From the NCBI GenBank assembly GCA_030602145.1, contig JAUWAH010000208.1:1-5324 (forward strand): 5,324 bases of DNA, in the 5' to 3' direction. The first letter of the stretch is position 1. Every line of letters starts with the position of its first letter. The DNA is from Desulfobulbus sp. (lineage in GTDB: Bacteria; Desulfobacterota; Desulfobulbia; Desulfobulbales; Desulfobulbaceae). Below are positions 1-5,324 of the stretch, piece after piece. Both the position numbers and the translations under genes were made by a program. The notes beneath the pieces were generated by a model that saw only the letters and a program-made list of their open reading frames with translations, had not been told where the DNA came from and made no database searches.

Positions 1-255
1 CGAAACCAGCAGCTTGTTGATCCCTTCCTGGGTGAAGGCATGCAGGCCGCCGCCTTTCTTGCCGGCATAGATCAACTGGGCATTTTTCGGGACGTAGCTC
101 AGCAGTTTCGGGTTGGCCAGGTAGTCATAGACCACCACCTCGGCATGTTCCAGGAGGTATTTGCCGCGCAGGGTGATCAGGCCGGGGTCGCCGGGGCCGG
201 CGCCGACCAGGTAGACCTTGCCGGGCGCGGTGGGGGAGGAGTCGTTGGTTGTCAC
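1..255 (-). CDS. cobA: Uroporphyrinogen-III C-methyltransferase (CobA/SUMT type), N-terminal part, cut by window edge
   Basis: The 85 residues present match the N-terminus of the SAM-dependent tetrapyrrole methylase family. A short variable lead is followed by the glycine-rich loop VGAGPGDPGLIT (residues about 17-28), then a VVVYDYL strand (about 40-46), and a KKGGGLHAFTQEGIN stretch (about 66-80) typical of SUMT. The family methylates uroporphyrinogen III at C2 and C7 with SAM to give precorrin-2, the branch point to sirohaem, cobalamin and alternative haem routes. It acts in the cytoplasm. The start is uncertain. I chose GTG at 255-253 because it lies a short way before the conserved loop; another in-frame GTG lies at 273-271, and neither has a clear Shine-Dalgarno sequence. 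The gene follows hemC on the same strand after 115-130 bases. In many Desulfobacterota this enzyme is fused to uroporphyrinogen-III synthase (HemD). Whether that is so here cannot be seen, because the gene leaves the window after residue 85. Confidence 0.9.
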   Translation of the reverse strand, partial: MTTNDSSPTAPGKVYLVGAGPGDPGLITLRGKYLLEHAEVVVYDYLANPKLLSYVPKNAQLIYAGKKGGGLHAFTQEGINKLLVS

Positions 256-385
256 GGAATCTGTCGGATGCACGAAGAGGAAGAGGGTGGAAGAGGAACG
301 ATGTCGATGCCGGTGCCGTTGTCCTGCCGGAGCGCAGACCTTTGGATGTTCGTTGCGGCCGGCTGATGTGGTCTGGCCATGTCGG

Positions 386-1330
386 TTAATCCGCCGCCGG
401 CGGTCCGGCGCAATAGACAGCGTCGAGAATGGCTTTGCCGCCCCTGGCCAGCAGGGTCTCCGCCAGGGAGGTCCCCAGTTCCGCCGCCCGGTCCACGGGC
501 CCTGCGGCGGTTTCCTTGAGGAGGGTGGTGCCGTCGACGCTGGCGATCAGGCCGGTCAGGCTGACGGTTTCCCCGCTCACAGTGGCATGGGCACCGATGG
601 GGACCTGGCAGCCGCCCTCGAGACGAAGGAGAAAGGCCCGTTCGGCGGCCACGGCCACGGCCGTGGTGCGATGATTGAGAAACTGCAAGCCGGCCAGGAG
701 ATCGGTGTCGTCGCGCCGCAGTTCGATGCCCAGCGCCCCCTGACCGATGGCCGGCAGCATCTGCACCGGTTCCAGCAGGGTGGTGATCCGGCCGTGCAGC
801 CCCAGGCGATGGAGCCCGGCTCCAGCCAGGATGATGGCGTCGAAGATCCCCTCGTCCAGCTTGCGCAGCCGGGTGTCGATGTTGCCGCGCAGATCAACAA
901 TGGCCAAGTCCGGCCGCATGGCAGCCAGTTGGGATTTGCGTCGCAGGCTGGAGGTGCCGACGGTGGCCCCGGTGGGCAGCGCCCCGATCGAATCGTGGTG
1001 CACGGAGAGAAAGGCATCCCGGGGCGTTTCCCGCTCCGGAACGATGCCGATGTGCAGCCCGTCCGGCAACTCGGTGGGCACATCCTTCATCGAGTGGACC
1101 GCCAGGTCGACCTCGCCGGCCAGGAGCGCGTCCTCGATCTCCTTGACGAACAGACCCTTGCCGCCGACCTTGGCCAGGGGCACGTCAAGGATGCGATCGC
1201 CCTTGGTGGTGATCTTGACCAAGTCCACCCGCAACCCCGGATGGGCGCGCTCGATCTGGTTCTTGACCCAGGTGGATTGGGTCACTGCCAGGAGGCTGGC
1301 GCGCGTGCCTATGCGCAGCGGTGTTCTCAT
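386..1330 (-). CDS. hemC: Hydroxymethylbilane synthase (porphobilinogen deaminase)
   Basis: HemC joins four porphobilinogen molecules into hydroxymethylbilane, in the cytoplasmic haem/sirohaem/cobalamin pathway. The 314-aa protein aligns with the family from end to end (E. coli is 313 aa). Visible motifs are LRIGTRAS at the start, PLAKVGGKGLFVKEIE, the catalytic-Asp motif AVHSMKD (Asp83, equivalent to E. coli Asp84), VGTSSLRR, DLRGN, and LEGGCQVPIG, whose Cys241 carries the dipyrromethane cofactor (E. coli Cys242). I chose ATG at 1330 because AGGA lies 7 bases before it and this start gives the family's usual length and N-terminus. An upstream in-frame ATG at 1381 would add 17 Pro/Ala-rich residues with no family support. 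The upstream neighbour is the 316-aa conserved gene, 66 bases away, and the downstream one is cobA, so it is probably cotranscribed with both. Nothing is missing or broken. Confidence 0.97.
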   Translation of the reverse strand: MRTPLRIGTRASLLAVTQSTWVKNQIERAHPGLRVDLVKITTKGDRILDVPLAKVGGKGLFVKEIEDALLAGEVDLAVHSMKDVPTELPDGLHIGIVPERETPRDAFLSVHHDSIGALPTGATVGTSSLRRKSQLAAMRPDLAIVDLRGNIDTRLRKLDEGIFDAIILAGAGLHRLGLHGRITTLLEPVQMLPAIGQGALGIELRRDDTDLLAGLQFLNHRTTAVAVAAERAFLLRLEGGCQVPIGAHATVSGETVSLTGLIASVDGTTLLKETAAGPVDRAAELGTSLAETLLARGGKAILDAVYCAGPPAAD

Positions 1331-1396
1331 GCACGGGTCCTGTGGCGAAGGGGTCGTTGGTGGCAAGGCGGTAGCGGCCATATACCGCCTGGAGGG

Positions 1397-2347
1397 TTAT
1401 TTGTCAATTTCGTCGACGACGGCGGCGGCCAGGAGCGGCAGCATCAGTTCGTGGTGGCCGGTAAAATGGAACCCCTTGCCGCCTTCGAGGGTGGGCCGGT
1501 GGACCACGTTGGTCGCCGGCCGGTAGTGGCGGATGAAGTCGAAGTTGGCGGTGGTGAACCGCTTGACCTGGTGGCCGAGGTTGCGGACCACGGTGAGCGC
1601 CTTGAGGAACACCTCCGGCAGCAGCACGGCCGAGCCGACGTTGAGATAGACGCCGCCCTCCAGTTCGCTGACCAGCCGGCAGAAGATCCGGAAATCGTGG
1701 TGGCCGGCCTGACCGATGGCCGCGCCGTCGGCCGAGGGATGGATATGGATGATGTCGGTGCCCATGGCAACATGGACGGTCACCGGCACGCCCAGTCGGG
1801 CCGCCATGGCCAGCAGACTCTGGTCGGTGTGGGGAAAGTTCCGGGCAAGCAGCGCCTCGCCCACCGCTCGGCCGATGCCGATGTTGCGCCGGGCACCGTC
1901 GGCGATGGCGGAGTTGAGCACCTCGCCGGTTTCCCTGGCGGCGCCGAAGGCCCCGGCTCCCAGCACGTCGGCCACCTCCTCGGAGGTGCGGCCGACCATG
2001 GCGATCTCGGCGTCATGGATGATGCCGGCGCCGTTGAGGGCGATGGCGGTGAGGATGCCGCGCCGCATCAGATCGATGAGGATCGGGTTGAGCCCCACCT
2101 TGATCACATGGGCACCCATGCCCAGGATCACCGGCCGCCGCTGACGATGGGCGTCGCCGATCCGCCGGACCAGCTCGGGAAAATCGACGCCGGCCAGTTG
2201 CCCCGGCAGGGCGGTGAGCAACTGGGCCACGGTCATCCCCGGCCGGACCGGGGTGGCAAAATCGTCGATGCTGACCTTGGAATGACGGCCGTGCACCGAA
2301 TAGGTGTGCAGGCCGCTGAAATCGAGTGGTTCGGGAAGGGAAGTCAT
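1397..2347 (-). CDS. Conserved protein of unknown function, possibly deoxyhypusine-synthase-like fold
   Basis: This 316-aa protein is clearly a real gene: its residues are dense in ordered motifs and it lies in line between gmhA and hemC. Motifs in order are RHSKV (21-25), GMGAHVIKVGL (76-86), NGAGIIHDAE (105-114), TSEEV (121-125), a Gly-rich GIGRAVGEAL (157-166), VPVTVHVAMGTDIIHIHP (187-204), GGVYLNVGSAVLLPEVFLKA (231-250), TTANFDFIRHYRP (265-277) and GHHELMLPLL (297-306). No signal peptide or membrane span is evident, so it is probably cytoplasmic. I recognise the pattern as a conserved bacterial family that is often left hypothetical or loosely called deoxyhypusine synthase. The NGAG and GSAV segments suggest a Rossmann-like nucleotide-binding fold, but I do not see the lysine-bearing active-site segment of true deoxyhypusine synthases. 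The many His and Asp residues in motifs (80, 111, 192, 201, 203, 298, 299) could be catalytic or metal-binding; that is inference. ATG at 2347 is 33 bases after the gmhA stop and has no obvious Shine-Dalgarno, so translation may be coupled to gmhA. Confidence 0.85.
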   Translation of the reverse strand: MTSLPEPLDFSGLHTYSVHGRHSKVSIDDFATPVRPGMTVAQLLTALPGQLAGVDFPELVRRIGDAHRQRRPVILGMGAHVIKVGLNPILIDLMRRGILTAIALNGAGIIHDAEIAMVGRTSEEVADVLGAGAFGAARETGEVLNSAIADGARRNIGIGRAVGEALLARNFPHTDQSLLAMAARLGVPVTVHVAMGTDIIHIHPSADGAAIGQAGHHDFRIFCRLVSELEGGVYLNVGSAVLLPEVFLKALTVVRNLGHQVKRFTTANFDFIRHYRPATNVVHRPTLEGGKGFHFTGHHELMLPLLAAAVVDEIDK

Positions 2348-2380
2348 GGGGCTGATGGAGAAAAAACGGATGAGCCCGGA

Positions 2381-2965
2381 TCAGGAAGCGCCGAACATCT
2401 GCCGTTCGACGATCTCGCAGACCACGTGCTCCAGCCAGAGATGGGTTTCCTGGATATGGGGGGTCGAGTCCGAGGGCACGTTGAGCACCAGGTCGCAGAT
2501 GGCGGCCAGGTCGCCGCCGGGCCGGACGGTGCCGCCGGTGAAGGCCACGGTCTTCATGCCGATGTCGCGGGCGGCCTGCATGGCCTTGACCACGTTGGCC
2601 GAGGTGCCGGAGGTGGAGATGCCCAGGGCCAGATCCTCGGGTTTGCCCAGGGCCTGAATCTGCTTGGCAAAGATCAGGTCATAGGAGAAATCGTTGGCGA
2701 TCGAGGTCAGCACCGAAGTGTCGGTGGTCAGGGCCAGGGCCGGCAGCGGCCGCCGGTTGATGAGAAAGCGGTTGACGAATTCGGCCGCCAGGTGCTGGGC
2801 GTCGGCGGCGCTGCCGCCGTTGCCGAAGAGGAGCAGTTTGCCGCCGTCCTCGAACACCTCCCGGATCCACTCGGTCAGGCGGATGATGTCGTCGGCGGCC
2901 TCCTTGACGAAGGCCTCCTTGGCCATGATGGACTGGACCAGGTTGGTCGAAAGCAGGCTGTTCAT
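2381..2965 (-). CDS. gmhA: Phosphoheptose isomerase (sedoheptulose 7-phosphate isomerase)
   Basis: GmhA converts sedoheptulose 7-phosphate to D-glycero-D-manno-heptose 7-phosphate, the first step towards the ADP-heptose used in the LPS inner core. The 194-aa protein is a single SIS domain. It shows GNGGSAADAQHLAAEF (from about residue 48), ALTTDTSVLT, NDFSYD, the SIS phosphate-binding GISTSGTSANV (115-125), and PHIQETHLWLEHVVCEIVE near the end. His58, Glu62, Gln172 and His175 sit where the family's metal-binding and catalytic residues lie. The ATG at 2965 gives a length close to E. coli GmhA (192 aa) and fits a promoter candidate just upstream. An ATG at 2977 would add four residues, and a TTG at 3004 lies inside the terminator T tract and is unlikely. 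No Shine-Dalgarno precedes either ATG. DiaA-like SIS proteins are related, but the sequence resembles true GmhA more closely. It is first in the presumed gmhA-orf316-hemC-cobA unit. Confidence 0.94.
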   Translation of the reverse strand: MNSLLSTNLVQSIMAKEAFVKEAADDIIRLTEWIREVFEDGGKLLLFGNGGSAADAQHLAAEFVNRFLINRRPLPALALTTDTSVLTSIANDFSYDLIFAKQIQALGKPEDLALGISTSGTSANVVKAMQAARDIGMKTVAFTGGTVRPGGDLAAICDLVLNVPSDSTPHIQETHLWLEHVVCEIVERQMFGAS

Positions 2966-2972
2966 GTGGCCA

Positions 2973-3000
2973 ACCATATAAGAAAACCCGTGGCTGTCAA
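2973..3000 (-). promoter_or_regulatory. Sigma-70-type promoter candidate for gmhA operon
   Basis: Reading the minus strand, a perfect -35 box TTGACA (3000-2995) is followed after 16 bases by TATGGT (2978-2973), which matches four of six -10 positions. It lies directly after the adk terminator and before gmhA, where a new promoter is needed. Transcription would begin at about 2968-2964, on or next to the ATG at 2965, which suggests a leaderless or near-leaderless mRNA. This is a sequence match only. Confidence 0.5.
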
Positions 3001-3002
3001 AC

Positions 3003-3040
3003 AAAAAAACGTTTCCGCGCCATCGGGCGCGGAAACGTTT
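3003..3040 (-). terminator. Rho-independent terminator of adk
   Basis: The arms 3040-3026 and 3021-3007 form a perfect 15-bp inverted repeat with a 4-base loop (3025-3022). The core of the stem is GC-rich (GGCGCGG). On the minus strand the hairpin runs into a tract of seven T (3009-3003, the first three within the stem). It begins 27 bases after the adk stop codon, so it should end the adk transcript before gmhA. The plus-strand side lacks a clean T run. Confidence 0.92.
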
Positions 3041-3067
3041 GTCATCGATGCGGTCGCAGCAGCCGGA

Positions 3068-3742
3068 TTACGGCAGTTGCTTCATGATCAGCGCGGAAAC
3101 TTCCTTGATGGCCAGGGACCCGTCAACGGAGATAACCGGGGTGCCGGGCAGCTTCTTGAAGTAGTTAACCGCAGCCGTGGTGCCGGTCAGGGTGTCATAG
3201 TAGATCTTGTGGCGCTTGTCGATGGCGTCTACGTCCTGGTCATCGGCCCGGGTGGACAGCTCGCCGCCGCAGACCCGGCAGACCAGGCGACCGTCTTTTT
3301 CCACCGGCTTGATGGCCTCGAAGGCGATGTGGTTGGGGTGGTTGTTGTCATTGGCGCAGAGCCGGCGGCCCATGATGCGCTCCTTGGCGATCTCACGGTC
3401 GAGGACGATCTCGACCACGTAGTCCAGCTTCATGCCGGCATCCTTCAGAGCCTTGTCCAGAGCCTCGGCCTGGGCGAGTGAGCGGGGGAAGCCGTCGAGC
3501 AGCCAGCCTTTTTCCTTGGATTTGCCCAGGGTCTCCAGCACCATCGGGATGGTGATATCGTCGGGAACCAGGTCGCCCCGGTCAATGTATGCCTTGGCCT
3601 TCTTGCCCAATTCGGTCCCGCCCTTGATGTGCTCGCGGAAAATGGCGCCGGATTCGATGTGGTCGATGCCGTACTTCTCCTTGATGATGGCGCCCTGGGT
3701 GCCCTTGCCGCTGCCGTTCGGACCGAAAGTCAGGATGTTCAT
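3068..3742 (-). CDS. adk: Adenylate kinase, Desulfovibrio type with metal-binding LID
   Basis: Adenylate kinase interconverts ATP + AMP and 2 ADP in the cytoplasm. The 224-aa protein has the P-loop GPNGSGKGTQ (residues 7-16; most bacteria have GPPGAGKGTQ), ESGAIFREHI and DRGDLVPDDIT of the AMP site, GWLLDGFPRS (residues 79-88), GRRLC opening the LID, and STRADDQD closing it. The LID (about 125-168) carries Cys129-X5-His135-X19-Cys155-X2-Cys158. From memory, the zinc/cobalt/iron adenylate kinase of Desulfovibrio gigas has a Cys-X5-His-X15-Cys-X2-Cys ligand set starting at the same residue, so a bound structural metal is likely. The LID here is four residues longer between His and Cys. ATG at 3742 was chosen because GGAGG stands 8 bases before it; an ATG at 3757 overlaps that site and would add five residues. 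A terminator follows, so adk is probably monocistronic, transcribed away from hom. Confidence 0.96.
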   Translation of the reverse strand: MNILTFGPNGSGKGTQGAIIKEKYGIDHIESGAIFREHIKGGTELGKKAKAYIDRGDLVPDDITIPMVLETLGKSKEKGWLLDGFPRSLAQAEALDKALKDAGMKLDYVVEIVLDREIAKERIMGRRLCANDNNHPNHIAFEAIKPVEKDGRLVCRVCGGELSTRADDQDVDAIDKRHKIYYDTLTGTTAAVNYFKKLPGTPVISVDGSLAIKEVSALIMKQLP

Positions 3743-3750
3743 GCCGGATT

Positions 3751-3755
3751 CCTCC
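3751..3755 (-). promoter_or_regulatory. Shine-Dalgarno site of adk
   Basis: GGAGG on the minus strand, 8 bases before ATG 3742. It decides the start, since the alternative ATG at 3757 overlaps it. This is the strongest ribosome binding site among the minus-strand genes, in keeping with a housekeeping enzyme. Confidence 0.85.
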
Positions 3756-3787
3756 ATGTCTGATTCAGGAAGTTTTTGATTAACATC

Positions 3788-3816
3788 TTAATATAACGAT
3801 GAAAAAATAGAGTCAA
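3788..3816 (-). promoter_or_regulatory. Promoter candidate for adk
   Basis: In the AT-rich island before adk, the minus strand shows TTGACT (3816-3811), five of six for a -35 box. Two overlapping -10 choices follow: TATTAA (3793-3788) at 17-base spacing, or TATATT (3795-3790, five of six) at 15-base spacing. The implied leader is about 40 bases. The A/T richness contrasts with the GC-rich surroundings, as expected of a promoter. Confidence 0.55.
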
Positions 3817-3934
3817 AAAATGAATGACTTCTCATTGGCCGAAGACTATACCGCACCTTGGATGAATGCGCCATCAAAAATGATGGGTTGGATAAGGGGA
3901 AGTGATGACCTCGGCTCTGTTCGGCAAAACAAGA

Positions 3935-3954
3935 GGTTGCCTCGCAGGCAAACC
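3935..3954. repeat. Short hairpin upstream of hom
   Basis: GGTTGCCT (3935-3942) and AGGCAAACC (3946-3954) pair over 8 bp with one bulged A and a 3-base CGC loop. No T run follows, so it is not an intrinsic terminator. It may be part of a structured leader or of a regulator site, or may be chance. Confidence 0.4.
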
Positions 3955-4030
3955 GGGCCGTTTCCCGAGGGCTGTCGCACCCCGGTCATACATTTTGACA
4001 AGGGGCCGGAAAGCGAGTAGAAAACGGCCC
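3955..4030. repeat. Long-range inverted repeat before hom, enclosing a smaller hairpin
   Basis: GGGCCGTTT (3955-3963) is perfectly complementary to AAACGGCCC (4022-4030), enclosing 58 bases. Inside, CCCC (3980-3983) can pair with GGGG (4002-4005), and GTCA (3985-3988) with TGAC (3996-3999). The right outer arm overlaps the candidate -10 box and start point of hom, so this could be an operator or a structured RNA leader. I could not match it to a known riboswitch. Confidence 0.45.
3995..4023 (+). promoter_or_regulatory. Promoter candidate for hom
   Basis: TTGACA (3995-4000), a perfect -35 box, is followed after 17 bases by TAGAAA (4018-4023), four of six for a -10 box. Transcription would start near 4030, leaving a leader of about 40 bases before the hom ATG. 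If this is the real promoter, the inverted repeat around it acts on DNA rather than as an RNA leader. Confidence 0.45.
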
Positions 4031-4055
4031 ATATATGACTCATCTTCAACAGCTT

Positions 4056-4062
4056 GAGGTGA
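4056..4062 (+). promoter_or_regulatory. Shine-Dalgarno site of hom
   Basis: GAGGTGA, seven bases fully complementary to the 16S rRNA 3' end, stands 8 bases before ATG 4071. It selects this start over the in-frame ATG at 4035, which has no such site and would add 12 residues. Confidence 0.8.
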
Positions 4063-4070
4063 AGAAGGCT

Positions 4071-5324
4071 ATGCGGGAAATCAAGGTTGGATTGATCGGT
4101 TTTGGCACGGTGGGCAAGGGCTTGGCGGAGGTCCTGCTGTCGCAGCGGGAACGCCTGACACAACGGACGGGGATGGCCATCCGGCTGGCCGGCATCGCCG
4201 ATCATCACGCCTCGGGTTTGCCGGAGCGGTTCAGCGATATCCCGCTCACCAGGGACGGCATGGATCTGATCAACGACCCGGCCATCGACATCATCGTCGA
4301 GCTGATCGGCGGCATTGAGCCGGCCAAGACCTTTGTCCTGCGGGCCATCGCCAACGGCAAGCATGTGGTCACCGCCAACAAGGCCCTGTTGTCCCAGGAG
4401 GGTGCCGAGATCTTCGCGGCAGCGGCCCGGCATGGGGTCGAGGTCGGCTTCGAGGCATCCGTCGGCGGCGGCATCCCGGTGATCAAGGCCCTCAAGGAGG
4501 GGCTGGTGGCCAACCGGATCCTGTCGATCATGGGGATCATGAACGGCACCGCCAACTACATCCTCACCCGCATGACCGACGAGGGCATCCCCTTTGCCGA
4601 GGTGCTCAAGGAGGCGCAACGGCTCGGGTTCGCCGAGGCCGATCCGACCTACGACATCGAGGGCATCGACACCGCCCACAAGCTGGCCATCCTGATGACC
4701 ATCGCCTACGGCACCCCGATCACCCACCACCAGATCGCCACCGAAGGCATCTCCCGGATCGAGCCCATGGATATCGAGCTGGCCCGCGAGTTCGGCTGCC
4801 GGATCAAGCTCTTGGCCATCAGCCGCAACCATGGCGACCATGTCGAGGCGCGGGTGCATCCGACCATGGTGCCGCAGAACCATCTGCTGGCCTCGATCAA
4901 CGGCGCCTTCAACGCCATCCATTTCCAGGGCGATACCGTGGGCAACGTCCTGCTCTACGGGTTGGGCGCCGGCATGATCCCCACCGGCAGCGCCGTGGCC
5001 GCCGACGTGGTCGACATCGCCCGCAATATCGCCTGCAACTCCATCGGCCGTGTGCCGGCCCTGTCCTACCTGCCCGACCAGATGCAGGCCCGGCGAATCA
5101 CCCCCATGGACGAACTCTACGGCCCCTACTACTTCCGCTGCACCGTGGTCGACCGTCCCGGTGTGCTGGCACAGATCGCCGGCATTCTCGCCAAGCACGA
5201 GATCAGCATCGAATCGGTGATCCAGAAGGGCCGCAAGGAGATCGGCGCCGTGCCTCTGGTGGTGGTCACCCACAGCGCCAAGGAGTCGGCGGTGCGTGCC
5301 GCTCTGGACGAGATCGGCCGGCTC
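4071..5324 (+). CDS. hom: Homoserine dehydrogenase with C-terminal ACT domain, 3' end cut by window edge
   Basis: Hom reduces aspartate semialdehyde to homoserine with NAD(P)H, the branch to threonine and methionine. The 418 residues present show the Rossmann loop GFGTVG (10-15), VELIGG, the HVVTANKALL segment, GGGIPVIK, NGTANYI (from about 158) and EADPTYDIEGIDTAHKL. Glu189, Asp200 and Lys204 match the substrate and catalytic residues Glu208, Asp219 and Lys223 of yeast homoserine dehydrogenase. An ACT domain begins near residue 352 (YYFRCTVVDRPGVLAQIAGIL) and is the usual seat of feedback control, probably by threonine. Monofunctional bacterial Hom is usually about 430-440 aa, so only some 15-20 residues should be missing. 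There is no aspartokinase domain before it. ATG 4071 is preceded by GAGGTGA at 8 bases. The gene is divergent from adk. Confidence 0.97.
   Translation, partial: MREIKVGLIGFGTVGKGLAEVLLSQRERLTQRTGMAIRLAGIADHHASGLPERFSDIPLTRDGMDLINDPAIDIIVELIGGIEPAKTFVLRAIANGKHVVTANKALLSQEGAEIFAAAARHGVEVGFEASVGGGIPVIKALKEGLVANRILSIMGIMNGTANYILTRMTDEGIPFAEVLKEAQRLGFAEADPTYDIEGIDTAHKLAILMTIAYGTPITHHQIATEGISRIEPMDIELAREFGCRIKLLAISRNHGDHVEARVHPTMVPQNHLLASINGAFNAIHFQGDTVGNVLLYGLGAGMIPTGSAVAADVVDIARNIACNSIGRVPALSYLPDQMQARRITPMDELYGPYYFRCTVVDRPGVLAQIAGILAKHEISIESVIQKGRKEIGAVPLVVVTHSAKESAVRAALDEIGRL

Larger units (their letters stand above)
3743..4070. other. Divergent adk/hom intergenic region
   Basis: This 328-base stretch has no gene I can support. 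From left to right it holds the adk ribosome site and promoter candidate (to 3816); an uneventful stretch (about 3820-3930); two inverted repeats (3935-3954 and 3955-4030); and the hom promoter candidate and ribosome site. A 66-codon plus-strand frame (3820-4020) has no ribosome site, overlaps the adk promoter region, does not follow the neighbours' GC-rich codon use, and was not accepted as a gene. Confidence 0.7.

Noticed and set aside
1331..1381. Longer hemC start at ATG 1381
   Set aside because: It adds 17 Pro/Ala/Thr-rich residues not seen in HemC and lacks a good ribosome site. ATG 1330 has AGGA at 7 bases and gives the family length.
2349..2376. Weak inverted repeat GGGCT...AGCCC between gmhA and orf316
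   Set aside because: Only 5 bp with an 18-base loop. The A run inside is in the loop rather than after the stem, so it is not a terminator.
2966..3004. Longer gmhA start at TTG 3004
   Set aside because: The TTG lies in the terminator T tract and upstream of the promoter candidate. The added residues are not part of the family, and the ATG at 2965 (or 2977) gives the normal length.
218..3481. Plus-strand open frame of 1087 codons lying opposite cobA, hemC, orf316, gmhA and part of adk
   Set aside because: It is antisense to genes with clear family matches. Its translation is a Gly/Asp/Gln/His-rich string with no recognisable domain. High-GC codon use on the coding strand removes stops from the opposite frame. 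It is striking in length only.
3820..4020. Possible 66-codon small gene on the plus strand in the adk/hom gap
   Set aside because: No Shine-Dalgarno precedes its ATG, which lies in the AT-rich region of the adk promoter. The product has no recognisable motif, and its codon use does not resemble the neighbours. A short peptide cannot be wholly excluded without conservation data.
3846..5273. Minus-strand open frame of 475 codons opposite hom
   Set aside because: It is a shadow of hom, with a low-complexity His/Asp/Gly-rich product, no domain and no ribosome site. It also crosses the intergenic region, where its codon use changes.

Overview
The window looks like ordinary chromosome from a GC-rich, anaerobic, Gram-negative bacterium, most likely a sulfate reducer of the Desulfobacterota (Desulfobulbus-like or Desulfovibrio-like). 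The best clue is the adenylate kinase. It has the variant P-loop GPNGSGKGTQ and a Cys/His-rich LID of the type known from Desulfovibrio metal-containing adenylate kinases. Early haem-pathway genes beside an LPS-heptose gene also fit a Gram-negative anaerobe. The taxonomic call is inference from protein resemblance, not from a marker gene.

Layout. Five genes lie on the minus strand. Read in their own direction (right to left) they are adk (3742-3068); a strong intrinsic terminator (3040-3003); gmhA (2965-2381); an uncharacterised 316-aa conserved gene (2347-1397); hemC (1330-386); and the N-terminal part of a CobA-type uroporphyrinogen-III methyltransferase (255-1, cut by the window edge). On the plus strand, hom (homoserine dehydrogenase with a C-terminal ACT domain) starts at 4071 and runs off the right edge. 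adk and hom are divergent and share a 328-bp intergenic region. It is AT-rich on the adk side, with a promoter candidate, and carries inverted repeats and a promoter candidate on the hom side.

How the genes relate. adk seems to be its own transcription unit, because a perfect 15-bp hairpin with a T tract follows it. A TTGACA/TATGGT promoter candidate sits directly after that terminator and would start a gmhA-orf316-hemC-cobA transcript, possibly with no or almost no 5' leader. HemC makes hydroxymethylbilane. The CobA-type enzyme works two steps later, diverting uroporphyrinogen III to precorrin-2 for sirohaem, cobalamin or (in these organisms) alternative haem synthesis. GmhA supplies the heptose for the LPS core. 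The 316-aa protein has no function I can assign. It is the least explained gene here and sits in the middle of the operon.

No tRNA, rRNA, CRISPR array, insertion sequence or phage gene was seen. Very long open frames opposite the real genes are by-products of high-GC codon use.
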